Positions 33,692-46,146 are shown, numbered from the stretch's first letter. The stretch: DNA of 64,000 nt from Absidia repens (GCA_002105175.1 MCGE01000035.1:360406-424405); one strand, 5' to 3'. Program-made: numbers and translations. The notes: a model not told the origin generated them from the sequence alone.

Positions 33692-34936
33692 ATGATTCAT
33701 CATCTTCCTCTTGAAATCATCTCCAACATCGTTGAACAACTAGATGACAACAAGGATCGTTATTCATTGGCGCTTGTTAACCGTTTCTTCTACCATGAAA
33801 CCAATCCGATCTTATGGCGCTCACCGACCATAACCAGCAGCAGCAGCACCGGCGACGACAACGACGACGAGGAAGCCAACACCATTACTGCGATCCGCTT
33901 CATTGTTGGTGTCATGGAAGCACGCCATCTTGTTGCTCTCCAAGTTAGAAAACTGGATCTGGGGGATTACATTTGGAGCGATGCCGAACTTCTACTTGTT
34001 ACGAGACGCTTGTCGCTTTTGGAAGAACTCAATATCAATAATGGAGCATGTCTTTCCAATATCAGCTTGGGTTGTCTCCCGCGCCATTGTCCAAACCTGA
34101 CATCCTTCCGACTGGCTGACTGCCATATCGACTCGCCAGCTTTGTTCCAAGCCTTCGGTGACGAAGACGCTTGCCGCCATCTCCAGTGCCTTGATTTGGT
34201 GAATTGTGCTCCGCTATCTCCTGAGATCGTGGTGCCCCTCCTCACGTGCCCTTTGAAACAATTGTCACTCCACCTCGATTACGCTCGCTGGACAACCGCC
34301 ACAGCAACATCTACCACCATAGAAAAAATCGTGATGGATCTCCCTCGGTTACCCCATTTGACCCATTTGACTCTCAGCAACATCACCGACCGCTTTATCC
34401 AACGTCTTCTCACCACCGCCAGCAATACTGCTGCCGCATCATGGCCTCATTTGGTGTCGTTTCGTTTGATCCGATGTCTTGGGATGGTGGGAGACACCAC
34501 GTTGAGCGGCTTTCTCCAAACGCATCGAAGTCTTCAGCATCTGACGTTATCTGGGGGTCGGTTCTCTGACGTGGTGTTGGTGGATACCATGGCGCGCGAA
34601 CTGCCTTGTTTATCAACGTTGGATGTATCACATACGACAACCATCACGGCGAAAGGTGTGCATCGTTTGATCTGGCATGGACCTTCGACCCTCCATTGGA
34701 TTCAACTGGTGGGATGTCAAGTGTATCGTCATCAGGGACAAGAGATGCAACACATGGATGGTGACACAGTGGTTGACGTGGTTGACCCCGCGACTGCATC
34801 ATCAACAAGCAAACGACGTATCCCGGTGGATCAATTAGATTATCCTGCAATCATGGCATTGCGACAGACCCCCAACCCCGATGATCTCAACGACGACAAT
34901 GCATTCTTGGTCAATCCGCCTTTCTCGCAATGGTAA
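33692..34936 (+). CDS. F-box/LRR protein, family B copy B1
   Basis: Single-exon 414-residue frame. The F-box is at the extreme N-terminus (about 4-43: LPLEIISNIVEQL, LALVNRFFYHETNPILW). An acidic Ser-rich loop (TSSSSTGDDNDDEE) follows, then LRR units (LVALQVRKLDLGD, LLEELNINN, LTSFRLADC, LQHLTLSGG). The C-terminus has a non-LRR tail ending NPPFSQW. The fold order matches families A and D but with low identity, so the families are old paralogues. B1 diverges from A5. G/C content is clearly higher than the spacers. A decayed second copy is at 59885-61125. Presumed SCF substrate adaptor. Confidence 0.85.
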   Translation: MIHHLPLEIISNIVEQLDDNKDRYSLALVNRFFYHETNPILWRSPTITSSSSTGDDNDDEEANTITAIRFIVGVMEARHLVALQVRKLDLGDYIWSDAELLLVTRRLSLLEELNINNGACLSNISLGCLPRHCPNLTSFRLADCHIDSPALFQAFGDEDACRHLQCLDLVNCAPLSPEIVVPLLTCPLKQLSLHLDYARWTTATATSTTIEKIVMDLPRLPHLTHLTLSNITDRFIQRLLTTASNTAAASWPHLVSFRLIRCLGMVGDTTLSGFLQTHRSLQHLTLSGGRFSDVVLVDTMARELPCLSTLDVSHTTTITAKGVHRLIWHGPSTLHWIQLVGCQVYRHQGQEMQHMDGDTVVDVVDPATASSTSKRRIPVDQLDYPAIMALRQTPNPDDLNDDNAFLVNPPFSQW

Positions 34937-35400
34937 ACATGCGGCATACTCACACATAGATTGGGTCTCTTTTCGATCGGATGGGGTGTTTTCTCTTTTG
35001 TATCATAGTTCAGCTTTTTTTTTTATATAGAATCATTATAGTATCTGATTTCAATAAAATTGTTTTTTTTTGTTTTTTTTTGTTTTTGTTTTTTTTTTTA
35101 TTGCTATTTCCTCTTCAGTGGTTATGTTGTTTTTGTGAATGTGATCACTGATGTACTGTGCAAAAGAGTATGATTGTATCATCACAGTGAATGAAATTGA
35201 GGAGGGAGGGGGAGAATAAAATCAAGGGATTGATCGAGGACCATACCTGACACTCATTTATCTCAGGATCATACTGTCTCTATCTCTCTCTTTTTTTTTT
35301 TATTAATGTGGAAAAGATGATGTCTAAATGTTCGCCTCCTTTCCTGTATCTGGTTGGCATGTATACTATCGAATTGAATAGCTTATAGCCAAAAAATGAG
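34937..35400 (+). repeat. 3' flank of B1 (duplicated at 61126-61582)
   Basis: AATAAAATTG polyadenylation-like signal near 35054, then T-rich sequence. The segment is nearly identical to 61126-61582 and ends aaaaaatgagcg followed by T runs at 35402. No gene. Confidence 0.65.
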
Positions 35401-37280
35401 CGGTTTTTTTTTTTCTTTTTTTTTGCCGGTATATGTTTACTCTGCGCTTATTCCACTTTCTCAGTATTTGTCTATAGCATCTTTGTGTGTATGGCATTAT
35501 TTATAGTAGTAGTTTAGTTGATTAGTTTAGTTTCATACTTTATTTAGTAAAAGCTATATTTGACTACTACATGAATGCAAGAGTTATATAAAAAATTGAA
35601 GACAGGCAATGCTCTGGGCAAAGTAAAAAAAAAGAAAAAAGAACTTTTTAGAGCAAGATATCAATAGTCAACTTGAAGACATGTTTTATTTCATCCAATA
35701 AAAAGAACATATGAAAAAAAAGAGACTACACTCATGGCGACACAATGATTTGCATCCTAATGGTTGATAATTGGGGTAGTTCTGTTGCGGTAGCTTTCAA
35801 TTGCTTCATGATCCAGTTGAGTAACCTTCCTTGCGATGCGAGTACAATAATTCAGAGTGAGAGATGTCAACTGAAGACACTTCTCAATTAATTTGAGTAT
35901 ACCATTTTCAGAGATGTTTGGATTGCAATCCAAATACAAAGTAGTGAGATAAGGTAGAGCGGATGCAATAGCAAATAGAGAAGTATCCGTAATCATACTG
36001 GCATCCTTAAGACGGAGTTCCATAAGGTGAGGATGAGAATTGACAAATGGAATAAGATCACTATCGGCGATGTTTTGGCCCGAGTCAATGTGAAGTAAAG
36101 ATAATTGAGGCCAAGGGGGATGGATTACGCAATTTTGCTGAATAACGAGTCTTCCCTGACGAGCGTAAATATTGCTCATTACCAAGTGAGTTAACAGAGT
36201 AAACCGCCTTAGACCACGCATCATATCTTCGCATTCTTCTTGATTGTAGCAGCCCCGAAAAATGAATGTGAGTTTTTGCAAAGGACAGTTGAGAAGGAAT
36301 TTAAGAGAATCAGAAGAGAGATATGGGACGGATCTTAACGTTAACTGACAAAGGTGATGGCAGTGCTGCCCCAATTCGGTAAGCGCAGCGCTTGGAATGC
36401 CGCGACAATAAAGTTCTACACTTGTGAGGTTTGGACAATGACGTGGTAGATGGCGGAAACTTGTATTAACGATAGATGTATCGCTGTTGATGTTCAGTTC
36501 TTCCAAGTGGCGTAGGTGTGGGATCAAAAGGGAAAAGTGGACATCGTTCCACTGGGGACATGAAAAATCCATTTTGCGAATAATAAACCCCATTGGCGGC
36601 TGGAACGTGGCTACGGCGTAAAGAAATTTATCCAAGGCAGCGGAATGTTGGATTTTCGGTGCACACCACAGCAAAGGATTGGCTATTGTATAGAATTGCT
36701 TGTTAACAAGTGATAATGCCCAAAGATCTCGTTGTTCAAGGCAGTGACTGACAACCCATGTTACCAATTCAGATGGGAATTGACGGAAATGGGGTATAAG
36801 CACAATCACGCCATTATGCTTGATTTCAATTTCAGTAGCCGTATAGTCAGTAATGTCTCGAGCATAACGTTTGAGATGGTTCTTATCTTTATGTAGACTA
36901 TGAGTTAGTATTTTTATTTGACAAAGTTTATAATGGTGTGTCCTCCTTTTTTTTTTTACCTGCAAAATTCAATTGGAAATTACTATAATTGATATCAGTA
37001 GAGTTGGATTCATGGCTACTATAGATGATTTCTTTTTCGGTCTGATCCTGATTACCATGATAAAAATAAAATAAAAATGAAAGGTGTCCTAGTGGTAAAA
37101 TCACACTAATAGTTCTACAGTGCATCTAACTCTACATCCAACTTACGTAATCACCTATATCCAAGTTGGTCAAATCATCGTTAATATTATGATGTAAATC
37201 CAATTGCTCAGAAGTGGTAGCAGTAGGATTCATAAACTTCAATTTTTTTTGTCTTTTGGAGCGGACCATAGTATGATATA

Positions 37281-37314
<34 letters not shown>

Positions 37315-37825
37315 AGAGAATAAGGGAAGGATCTTGATGGATGTTGTTTTTAAGAAAATATAAGGAGTCAGAGTCATGTTGTCAGCACATGTAAATGATA
37401 CATCATGACTGTAAAAATAAATAAATAAAATACAGATGGGAAATATTTCATAGTGCTGGCACTGGAATCATCGGCTTTATCATTAAAGTACTCATTACTG
37501 ATTACAAAAGCCCCTTTTTGATTTCGCCCAATTTCGTCCCACAAAAAGAAAAAAAAAGTCTGCGAAACCTAGGCGACGCAAAGGTACCAAGTAAGTGATA
37601 TAGTTGGTTGGTCTTTTTATTTAGGCATTCAGGTGAGTTATCCTATAATGATTTGATGTGATATTGGGCATATAATTTAGCGAGGGATGAAGTGTGATAG
37701 GAATAAAGTGAAGGGAAGTATATGTTAAATGTCAAGAGTAGAGAAGTCTGGAGAGGACTATAAATAAAGTAAAGATAAAGATGTGGAATAGATTTGGGTA
37801 TCACAAATATGCCTATTTTTTTTCA
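35401..37825. repeat. C cassette 1: T-tract-bounded unit carrying gene C1
   Basis: Begins T(n)gccggtatatgtttactctg and ends gatttgggtatcacaaatatgccta followed by T(8). The same ends bound the units at about 41112-44070 and 44297-46680, in unrelated flanks. In the duplicated block at 57-64 kb the whole unit is absent, with T59 at the corresponding point. 35430-35756 is the 3' flank of C1 and 37270-37825 is its upstream region. Confidence 0.65.
35757..37269 (-). CDS. F-box/LRR protein, family C copy C1
   Basis: Exons 37269-37147, 37047-36960 and 36886-35757 (446 residues). Introns are 99 and 73 nt. The intron 2 acceptor is the AG of acataaag, about 16 nt after a CTAAC branch site; the earlier AG is too close. 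Exon 1 gives a basic start MVRSKRQKKLKF and an acidic segment. The F-box is at about 104-146 (FPSELVTWVVSHC, LSLVNKQFYTIANPLLW), then LRRs (HLEELNIN, NLTSVELY, YLTTLYLD, QLTSLTLN). Family C is distinct from A, B and D in sequence but has the same design. Frame intact. Presumed SCF adaptor; target unknown. Confidence 0.85.
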
Positions 37826-38591
37826 CATTAAGACAAGAAAACATATGAGAGACAAATGATATAATAAGACAAAACCCTATTTTATTCATATATTGATATA
37901 TAAACTATGGTAACTAAACACTAAGCTAAACTACTGACCGTTGCTGCTGCTGCTATTGATGATGAATGTCCGTCATCATGATAGGTTGGTGGTCCCCACC
38001 TTTCTGCCCATGCCAGTTCCGTATGTAATAGAATATCCACCCCTTGGTACCATGGTTTTCTGTTGCTTTTGTTCCATACATACTCTTGATGCTGCTGCTG
38101 CTGCTCTTCACGCTGTTTGTTGTTCATCGATTGCATTGCTAATTGACCACATTTACATTGCACACAAAGAATCACCCAACATACCCTTCATAAAATAAAA
38201 TAAAAAGACCCCTGGCACCAAGCAAGTCCCAGTTTCATCTACAATCATCCAAGATCCTCCCGATTGCATGGCCAGTCGAGCACATGAAATGATGGGTGGT
38301 GTGGGTTCCGTGTCCAAGTCCAAACCTGTTTTGATCCAGGGCTGCCCATGGATAATATTTCTTTGGTGAATGCAGCTGATTTGATATTGTGTGTTCCATG
38401 GCATTTGTGTGAGATCGGCGGGTTAGGTGGTGAGTCATCCTCTTACGTTCTTTGTCATGGTGATCCATTCAGTCAATGTAAAATGAGGGTGATACGGAGA
38501 TTCGACGATATGGGGGGGGGTTATGTTCGTCCTATAATGGTGGTTGAAGAAGGGATGATGGCGGTTGTTGTTGTTGTAGGGGGGGAGCGGT
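37826..38591. repeat. Module E, copy 4 (3' of D1)
   Basis: Same module as at 18514 and 28055, here directly downstream of family D gene D1 (minus strand). On the minus strand 38175-37921 is open for 84 residues with a Q-rich run (QREEQQQQHQEYVWNKSNRK) and ends TVSSLA, followed by a GAATAAAATAGG signal. The frame is not kept in the other copies. E may therefore be an ancestral 3' gene or UTR of D. Confidence 0.6.
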
Positions 38592-39970
38592 TCATTCTAA
38601 CATTTGCGCTTTGTTGGTTTCCCTCATCCTGCCGATATCTATTTCATCCAAGGCAATCTGGCCAAAGACGGCGGGATACACCAGATCAGGGAAATCATGG
38701 TCCTGAATGCGATCGCAATGAATCAATTCGACGGACACCAGACAAGAAGATGCATTTTGAATCCATCGTTGTACGCCACCCGGCGTTATTTTTTTATTGT
38801 CGACCACACGGAGATGCGTGAGATGAGGAAGCCACCGCGCACCCATGGCGTCCAAACTGTCGTCGGTCAAGCCAAACGCATCGCCCAAACTGATTTCCCG
38901 GAGCTGTGGATGGGTCTTGATAAATGAAATCCATGTGCGTTCGTCAATGTACAAACCATCACGGGCGACGAATTTCGCCAGATGAGGCCATGCATGTGTC
39001 GTTGTTGTTGTTTTTGCTGCTGCTGCTGCTACTGCTGCTGTTTCTGTGTTGGTGTTGTTGGGACTCGTCGTCGTTGTCGGTGCCGCCGCCAAAAGAAGGA
39101 GCTGGTTCATGGAGCGTTCCAATCCAGAAAGATACAAGGAGGTCAAATGGTGACAATGAATGATATCCATGAGTGTTGTTTCTTCATTTCCAAGCATGTG
39201 GCAGTTCATCATGGTCAGGTCTTTCAAAGGACAATGTTGGACGAGTGGCATGAACATGTTTGGTTGTCGCATGGTGCAGTCACCCAGGAAAAGTTTCTGG
39301 AACTGACGACAATATTGACCCATAGAAGTCAAGATGGAGGGAGTCAAAGTGATACGTACCAAATGGAGAGACATGAGATGTTGACAGTAACGTGGAATCC
39401 ATTGAATGCTTGTTGCGGTAAGCTGTGTTGAGCAAGACAACTCGAGGGAAGTCAATTGGGGTACAAGGGGCAATAACCGTAGAAGGTGAGCATCCGTTAC
39501 AAAGTTGCCATGCAAACGTAGTTGACGGATATGTTGACCAGGTGTTTGCCCTGGATCTTGAGAAGCATGGAGATCAAGGCAAGTAAGAAGACGTTGGACA
39601 TTAGTCGCAGAAGGCAGCGTGGGTTTGTTCCATAATAAGGGATTGATAGTCGAATAAAACAGTTTGTTGACGACAGTGCAGGCATGAAGAGTTGGCTGAT
39701 GGTTTGACCAAGGAAGTTGCTGAAGAACAAGTAAGATGATTTCAGTGGGAAGTTGAGGTAAACGACGGCAGTCTCCTTTTCCCTAATAACAATAAAACAA
39801 GAGAGAGAAGTCAGTTACAGGGCCATTCCAGTAACAAAGAACAGGTTGAAAAAGGAGTTTACCTTGTTACTGAATGGAAGGGATTTACATCCTTCGTTGT
39901 TGTGAGTATTAGAAGAAGAGGATGGTTGTTCAGTAGTGACGGTGGGATGGGGAGCTGTACTTCGTAGCAT
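38592..39970 (-). CDS. F-box/LRR protein, family D copy D1
   Basis: Exons 39970-39863 and 39782-38592 (432 residues), with an 80-nt intron (GTAAAC donor, TTATTAG acceptor) between whole codons. The leader is Ser/Thr/His-rich (APHPTVTTEQPSSSSNTHNN). F-box at about 43-87 (LPQLPTEIILLVLQQL, CTVVNKLFYSTINPLLW), then LRRs (QLTSLELSC, HLMSLHLV, HLTSLYLS, HLTHLRV). A low-complexity insert (Thr/Ala-rich, from CAA/GCA-type repeats, about 39000-39080) interrupts the LRR array and differs in length from D2. Frame intact. Presumed SCF adaptor. Confidence 0.85.
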
Positions 39971-40527
39971 TTTGGAAGACGTTATTATTTTGATAAAAAG
40001 CAAAAGTAAAGGATGAAATGATCACGCGTGGGTAATTTTTTTTTTTTAAAAAAAAAAAAAAGGGACGAGCCAAGCCAAAGCCCGACGATTGACTGGAGTC
40101 AAAGAATCGATGATCAGCGCTTATATTTTAGGAATTGCTCCATTTCAGAGAATAGAAATTGATGACCGTCTATACCACTTTTATTGCATCGGCCATTGAG
40201 CAATGGAAGCACACTACGTGACATTGAGCTATATAAAAAAAAATAAAAAAAAACGTTTTGACATTCACTTTTCAACGCTATTTGAATATCTAGTTTTATT
40301 TATTATGATCAGTCAACCTTCTTATTGGAAGTCTATCCTTATTGAATGAGTATGATCGACGGTGTAAACCATTGACTCTTCCCTTAAAGATTTATTTACC
40401 TACTATGATACACCTATTTCAACGGAGCACTTGTTCTGACTGTATCCGATAATATCAACAGCAACGACAACAATGATAATTAAAATTATCCTCTTAAAGT
40501 TATAAGCAAGGGCAGTCTGCTAGGCAA
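39971..40527. other. D1 upstream region, no further gene recognised
   Basis: 39971-40150 is nearly identical to 63794-64000 upstream of D2. 40150-40527 is A/T-rich without a recognised gene. Confidence 0.5.
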
Positions 40528-40851
40528 ATGCTATATGATTCGCGGCCGGATGATGGTTGTGAAAACTGTCGGTGGGCATTTTACACTATCATGCAAATTG
40601 GCGACAAAGTTTACAAAGTAGATAATAAAAAAGTTTCAGCTTGGATGGGAAATGACGCTATGAAAGAACTGTCTAAAAAAATAATTATACCCTCTATCAT
40701 CTACACTGGAATCATCATTAAAAACATTACCTTTGCCATCAGTTCCATCTCCTCCTCCTTCAGTATCAAATTAGCATCACCATCTAGACGAAAAACCTGC
40801 ACCATGTGTTGCTATCAAAAAGCCCAAGCATTTCCGGTTAGAACACTCTAA
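40528..40851 (+). pseudogene. Remnant of an unidentified gene
   Basis: 107-residue frame starting MLYDSRPDDGCENCRWAF and continuing TIMQIGDKVYKVDNKKVSAWMG. The C-terminal third becomes Ser/Ile-rich and low-complexity. In another frame the same DNA ends KPAPCVAIKKPKHFRLEH, which looks more protein-like, so a frameshift is likely. I do not recognise the family. It lies between D1 and cassette C2 and has no intact neighbour in its strand. Confidence 0.35.
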
Positions 40852-41429
40852 AGAAAATAAAATAGAAAAGGAGTAAATTATTGACAGTGCCATGATATAT
40901 TTATCTTCACTTACAGAAGAGATCTTTAACAGTAATATGAGTTCACCAAACAGAAAGCTCAATCGTAACCACCTTCTTATTATATGAGCTCTGCCGGACA
41001 TTCAAAACACGACGAGATGGGTAATTCTGCAGCTTTTATTTTTGTTTTCATGCAGCTTATTTTAGGAGGCGGCGGTTCTTTTGTGCTGCTTTATGGCGGA
41101 AATTGAATTCCGTTTTTTTTTTTTTTTTTTTTTTTTTGCCGGTATATGTTTATTCTGAGCTTCTTCCACTTTCCCAGTATTTGTCTATAGCATCTTTGTG
41201 TGTATGACATTGTTCATAGTAGTAGTTTAATTGATTGGTTTATTTTTATACTTTATTTTAGTAAAAGCCATATTTGACTACTACATGAATGCAAGAGTTA
41301 TATAAAAAATTGAAGACAGGCAGTGCAAAATATCCATAGTCAACTTGAAGACATGTTTTATTTCATCCAATAAAAAGAACATGTGAAAAAAAATGAGACT
41401 ACACTAATGGTGACACAATGATTTGCATC
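40852..41429. other. Spacer and left end of C cassette 2
   Basis: No gene recognised up to 41111. A T tract (41112-41138) then gccggtatatgtttattctg starts the cassette carrying C2. 41280-41429 is the C2 3' flank. Confidence 0.5.
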
Positions 41430-42938
41430 CTAATGGTTGATAATTGAGATACCTCCTTTGCGGTAGCTTTCAATTGCTTCATGATCCAGTTGAGTAACCT
41501 TCCATGGGATGCGAGTACAATTAATCAGGGTGAGAGATGTCAACTGAAAACACTTCTCAATTAATTTGAGTATACCATTTTCCGAGATGGTTGTACTGCA
41601 ATCCAAATACAAAGTAGTGAGATAAGGTAGAGCGGATGCAATAGCAAATAGAGAACTATCCGTAATCAGATTGGCACGCCCAAGACGGAGTTCCATAAGA
41701 TGAGGATGTGAATTGACAAATGAAGTAAGATCACTATCGGTAATCATGTCGCCAGAGTCAATGTGAAATAAAGATAAACGAGGCCAAGGTGGATGGATCT
41801 CGCTATTTTTCTGAACAACGAGTCTTCCGTGAAGACCGTTCATATTTTTCATTACCAAGTGAGTTAACAGAGTAAACTGCCATAGACCACGCATCATATC
41901 TTCGCATTTTTGCTGTTCGTGGCAATAAATAAAAATGAGTGTGAGTTTTTGCAAAGGACAGTTGAGAAGGAATTTAAGAGAATCAGAAGAGAGATATGGG
42001 ATGAATCTTAACGTTAACTGACAAAGGTGATGGCAATGCAGCCCCAATTCGGTATATGCAGCGCTTGAAATGGTGCCAACATCAAGTTCTACACTTGTGA
42101 GGTTTGGACAATGACGTGGTAGATGGCGGAAACTTTCCTTAACGTTAATTACACCACCATTGATGTTCAGTTCTTCCAAGTGGCGTAGGTGTGGGATTAA
42201 AAGGGAAAAGTGGACATCGTTCCACTGGGGACATGAAAAATTCATTTTGCGAATAATAAACCTCATTGGCGACTGGAACGTGGCTACGGAGTAAAGAAAT
42301 TTATCCATGACGGCGGAATGTTGGATTTTGGGTGCACACCACAGCAAAGGATTGGCTATCGTATAAAATTGCTTGCTAACAAGTGATAACGCACAAAGAT
42401 CTTGTTGTTCAGGACAGTGACTGACAACCCATGTTACCAATTCAGATGGGAATTGACGGAAATGGGGTATAAGCACAATCACGCCATTCTGCTTGATTTC
42501 AATTTCAGTAGCCGTATAGTCAGTAATGTCTCGAGCATAACGTTTGAGATGGTTCTTATCTTTATATAGACTCTGAGTTAGTATTTCTATTGGGAAAACC
42601 TATAATGGTGTGCTCTCCTTTTCTTTTTTACCTGCAAAATCCAATTGAAAATTATTATAATTGATATCAGTAGAGTTGGATTCAAGGTTACTATAGACGA
42701 TTTTTTTTTCGGTCTGATCCTGATTGCCATGATAAAAAAAAAAAAAAAGGCGTCCTGGCGTTAAAATCGCACCAGTAGTTCTACAGTGCCTCTATCACTA
42801 CATCCAACTTACGTGATCACCTATATCCAGGTTGGTCAAATCGTCGTTGATATCATGATGTGAATCCATTTGCTCAGAAGTGGTAGCAGTAGGATTCATA
42901 AACTTCAACTTTACTTGTCGTCTTCTGGAGCGGACCAT
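41430..42938 (-). CDS. F-box/LRR protein, family C copy C2
   Basis: Exons 42938-42813, 42719-42632 and 42559-41430 (447 residues). Exon 1 encodes MVRSRRRQVKLKF and the acidic segment, exon 2 DQTEKKIVYSNLESNS. F-box FPSELVTWVVSHC...LSLVSKQFYTIANPLLW, then LRRs as in C1. Differences from C1 cluster in LRR strand segments (for example NINGGVINVKES against NINSDTSIVNTS). Splice sites are all conserved, so it is probably functional. Its upstream region is interrupted at 43495 by a LINE fragment about 560 bp before the start codon. Confidence 0.84.
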
Positions 42939-43189
42939 AGTTAGATATATTTAAAAAAAAAGAAAAAAAAGAAAAAGGGAATAAGGATTTTCTTTTTAAG
43001 AAAATATAAGGAGTCCGAGTCATGTAGTCAGCACATGTATATGATACATCATGACTGTAAAAAATAAATAAATAAAATACAAGATGGGAAACATTTCACA
43101 GTGCTGGCACTGGAATCATCGGCTTTACCATTAAAGTACTCACTACTGTTTACAAAAGCTCCTTTTGATTTCGGCCAGTTTCGTCCCAC

Positions 43190-43223
<34 letters not shown>

Positions 43224-43494
43224 CGAAACCTAGACGACGCAAAGGTACGAAGTAAGTGATATAATTGGTTGGTCTTTTTATTTAGTATTCAAACATGTCA
43301 TATTTATATCTTTTTCTGTAGCTAGGCGAGTCATTCTATAATGCTTTGATGTGATATTGGGCATGTAATTTAGCGGGGGATGAAGTGTGATAAGAATAAA
43401 GTGAAGGGAAGTATATGTCAAATGTCAAAAGTGGAGAAGGCTGGAGCGGGCTATAAATGGAGTAAAAATGAAGGAGATGTGGAATAGATTTGGG

Positions 43495-44051
43495 ACCCGC
43501 CCTCGATTTCTCTCCAGACAGCATATGGTATTCTCTTCTTTTCCTTCGTCCGTCCCCGTACCCTCATTGGTCAATAATACCCGATGGCTCCAACTACTGG
43601 GTTCCACTCTCCACTCCATTTGGAGATCCCACTGGGCATACACCTTTGAACGTATCCCAATCCACACCTCCACAATGCTCTCAACCATTTCCTCCTCCAT
43701 TCAAGCTCTTCAACCTCCTCACACATCCTCTGGTGCTCCTTGATGGTTTAGATGGTAAGTCTTGCATGTAAGTAATATATAATTTTTTTTTTTTAAAAAA
43801 AAAGCACCGCCTCTCTCTTTAGCCAGAAACATATATAAGATCCTATGTTCCCTTTACTCCCTTTTACCTCCCCCTCCACCTATTTCGCCCACTTAACCTT
43901 TTCTCATATCACGTCCCCCCCCCTCCTCGATCCTGGGTTGTTCTTACCTTTACCCCCTCCACCCCTTTATTATATTATTGGCCACCGCTCTTATGACGTG
44001 AGACCAAGTCTTTATTTAAATAAATGACACATTACAAAAAAAAAAAAAAAA
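43495..44051 (+). mobile_element. 5'-truncated LINE fragment with target-site duplication
   Basis: Plus-strand 3' end related to the LINE at 3857-9690: LHSIWRSHWAYTFERIPIH matches its LLHIWRAHWAHHFDAVPIR, followed by the ggccaccgctcttatgacgtga 3' UTR and a poly(A) run (44036-44051). It interrupts gatttgggtatcac, which is intact at 37793 and 46651. The target ttggg is repeated on both sides (43490-43494 and 44052-44056), so it is a genuine target-primed insertion within cassette C2. Confidence 0.85.
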
Positions 44052-44616
44052 TTGGGTATCACAAATATGCCTATGATTTTTTTTTTTTTTTTTTTTTTTT
44101 TGGTGCTTAACTAGAATCATGCCAATATTACAAATTTCTACAATCAACATCAACTGAAATGAATTGATGTCAGATCTATCAATGTATGTATGTAGAAAAA
44201 AGAAAAATCTCATTATTACTAACCTTTTTATTTAGAATTACCTTTTAATTTTTCTGAAAATGAAGTCGGTCAATCCCGTATAGAACCAACCCACCTTTTT
44301 TTTTCTTTTTTTTTTTTTGCCGGTATATGTTTACTCTGCGCTTATTCCACTTTCCCAGTATTTGTATATTGCATCTTTGTGTGTATGGCATTGTTCATAG
44401 TAGTAGTTTAGTTGATTAGTTTAGTTTCATACTTTATTTAGGAAAAGTTATATAAAAAATCGAAGACAGGGCAATGCTCTGGGCAAAGTGAAAAAAAAAA
44501 AAAACGTTTTAGAGCAAGATATCAATAGTCAACTTGAAAACATGTTTTATTTCGTCCAATAAAAAGAACATATGAAAAAAAGAGACTACACTAATGGCGA
44601 CACAATGATTTGCATC
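44052..44616. other. Right end of C cassette 2, spacer, left end of cassette 3
   Basis: tatcacaaatatgcctatga then a T tract (44078-44101) closes cassette 2. 44102-44296 is unique A/T-rich sequence. T tracts near 44297-44318, then gccggtatatgtttactctg, open cassette 3. 44440-44616 is the C3 3' flank. Confidence 0.5.
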
Positions 44617-46146
44617 CTAATGGTGGATAATTGAGATACCTCCTTTGCGGTAACTTTCAAGTGCTTCATGATTCAGTTGAATAACCTTCCATGCAATGCA
44701 AATACAATGATCCAAAGTGAGAGATGTCAACTGACGACACTTATCAATTAATTTGAGTATACCATTTTCCGAGATGTTTGGATTGCGATGCAAATACAAA
44801 GAAGTGAGATAAGGTAGAGCGGATGCAATAGCAAATAGAGAATTATCCGTAATCATACTGGCATCCCTAAAGCGGAGTTCGGTAAGATGAGGATGAGAAT
44901 CGACAAATGGAATAAGATCACTATCGGAAATGTTGTCGCCGGAGTCAATGTGAAATAAAGATAAACGAGGCCAAGGTGGATGGGTCTCGCTATTTTGCTC
45001 AATAACAAGTCTTCCGTGAAGACCGTTCATATTGTCCATTACCAAGTGAGTTAACAGAGTAAACCGCCTTAGACCACGCATCATATCTTCGCATTCTTCA
45101 TGATCGTAGCTGTACTCAAAAATGAATGTGAGTTTCTGCAAAGGACAGTTGAGAAGGAATTTAAGAGAATTAGAAGAGAGATATGGGACAAAAGTTAACG
45201 TTAATTGACAAAGGTGATGGCAGTGCTGTCCCAATTCGGTATATGTAGCGCTTGAAATGCCGCTGCAATCAAGTTCTACACTTGTGAGGTTTGGACAATG
45301 ACGTGGTAGATGGCGGAAACTTGAATTAACGTTAAATATACCATCGTTGATGTTTAGTTCTTCCAAGTGGCGTAGGTGTGGGATTAAAAGGTAAAAACGA
45401 ACATCGTCCCAATAGGGAGATGAAAAGTCCATTTTACGAATAATAAACCCCATTGGCGACTGGAACGTGGCGACGGAGTAAAGAAATTTATCCAAGGCAA
45501 CGGAATCTTGGATTTTAGGTGCACACCACAGCAAAGGGTTGGCTATTGCATAGAATTGCTTGCTAACAAGTGATAACGCACAAAGATCTTGTTGTTCAGG
45601 ACAGTGACTGACAACCAATGTTACCAAGTCAGATGGGAATTGACGGAAATGGGGTGTAAGCATGATCACGCCATTATGCTTGATTTCAATTTCAGTAGCC
45701 GCATAGTCAATAATGTCTCGAGCATAACATTTGAGATGATTCTTATCTTTATATAGACTATGAGTTAGTATTTCTATTTTGGGAAAACTTATAATGATGT
45801 GCCCTCCTTTTCTTTTCTTTTTTTTTTTTACCTGCAGAATCCAATTGAAAATTATTATAATTGATATCAGTAGAGTTTGATTCAAGGCTACTATAGATGA
45901 TTTCTTTTTCGGCCTGCTCCTGATTACCATGATAAAAAAAAAAAATAAAAAAAAAATAAGGTTTCCTAGAGTTAAAATCACACTAGTAGTTCTATAGTAC
46001 ATCTAACACTACATCCAACTTACGTGATCACCTATATCCAGGTTGGTCAAATCATCTTTAATATCATGATGTGAATCCAATTGTTCAGAAGTGGTAGTAG
46101 TAGGATTCATAAACTTCAATTTTTTTTGTATTTTGGAGCGGACCAT
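44617..46146 (-). CDS. F-box/LRR protein, family C copy C3
   Basis: Exons 46146-46024, 45919-45832 and 45746-44617 (446 residues). The exon 2 start reads GAGCAGGCC (EQA) where C1 and C2 have GATCAGACC. F-box FPSDLVTLVVSHC...LSLVSKQFYAIANPLLW. LRRs vary at NINDGIFNVNSS and LTFVPYLSS. All splice signals retained (GTAAGT and GTAAAA donors, CTAAC branch before acceptor 2). Presumed SCF adaptor. Confidence 0.84.

Noticed and set aside
38982..39431. Cys-rich plus-strand frame (CCCFCCCCCYCCC)
   Set aside because: Antisense reading of the trinucleotide repeat coding Thr/Ala in D1; the same occurs opposite D2.
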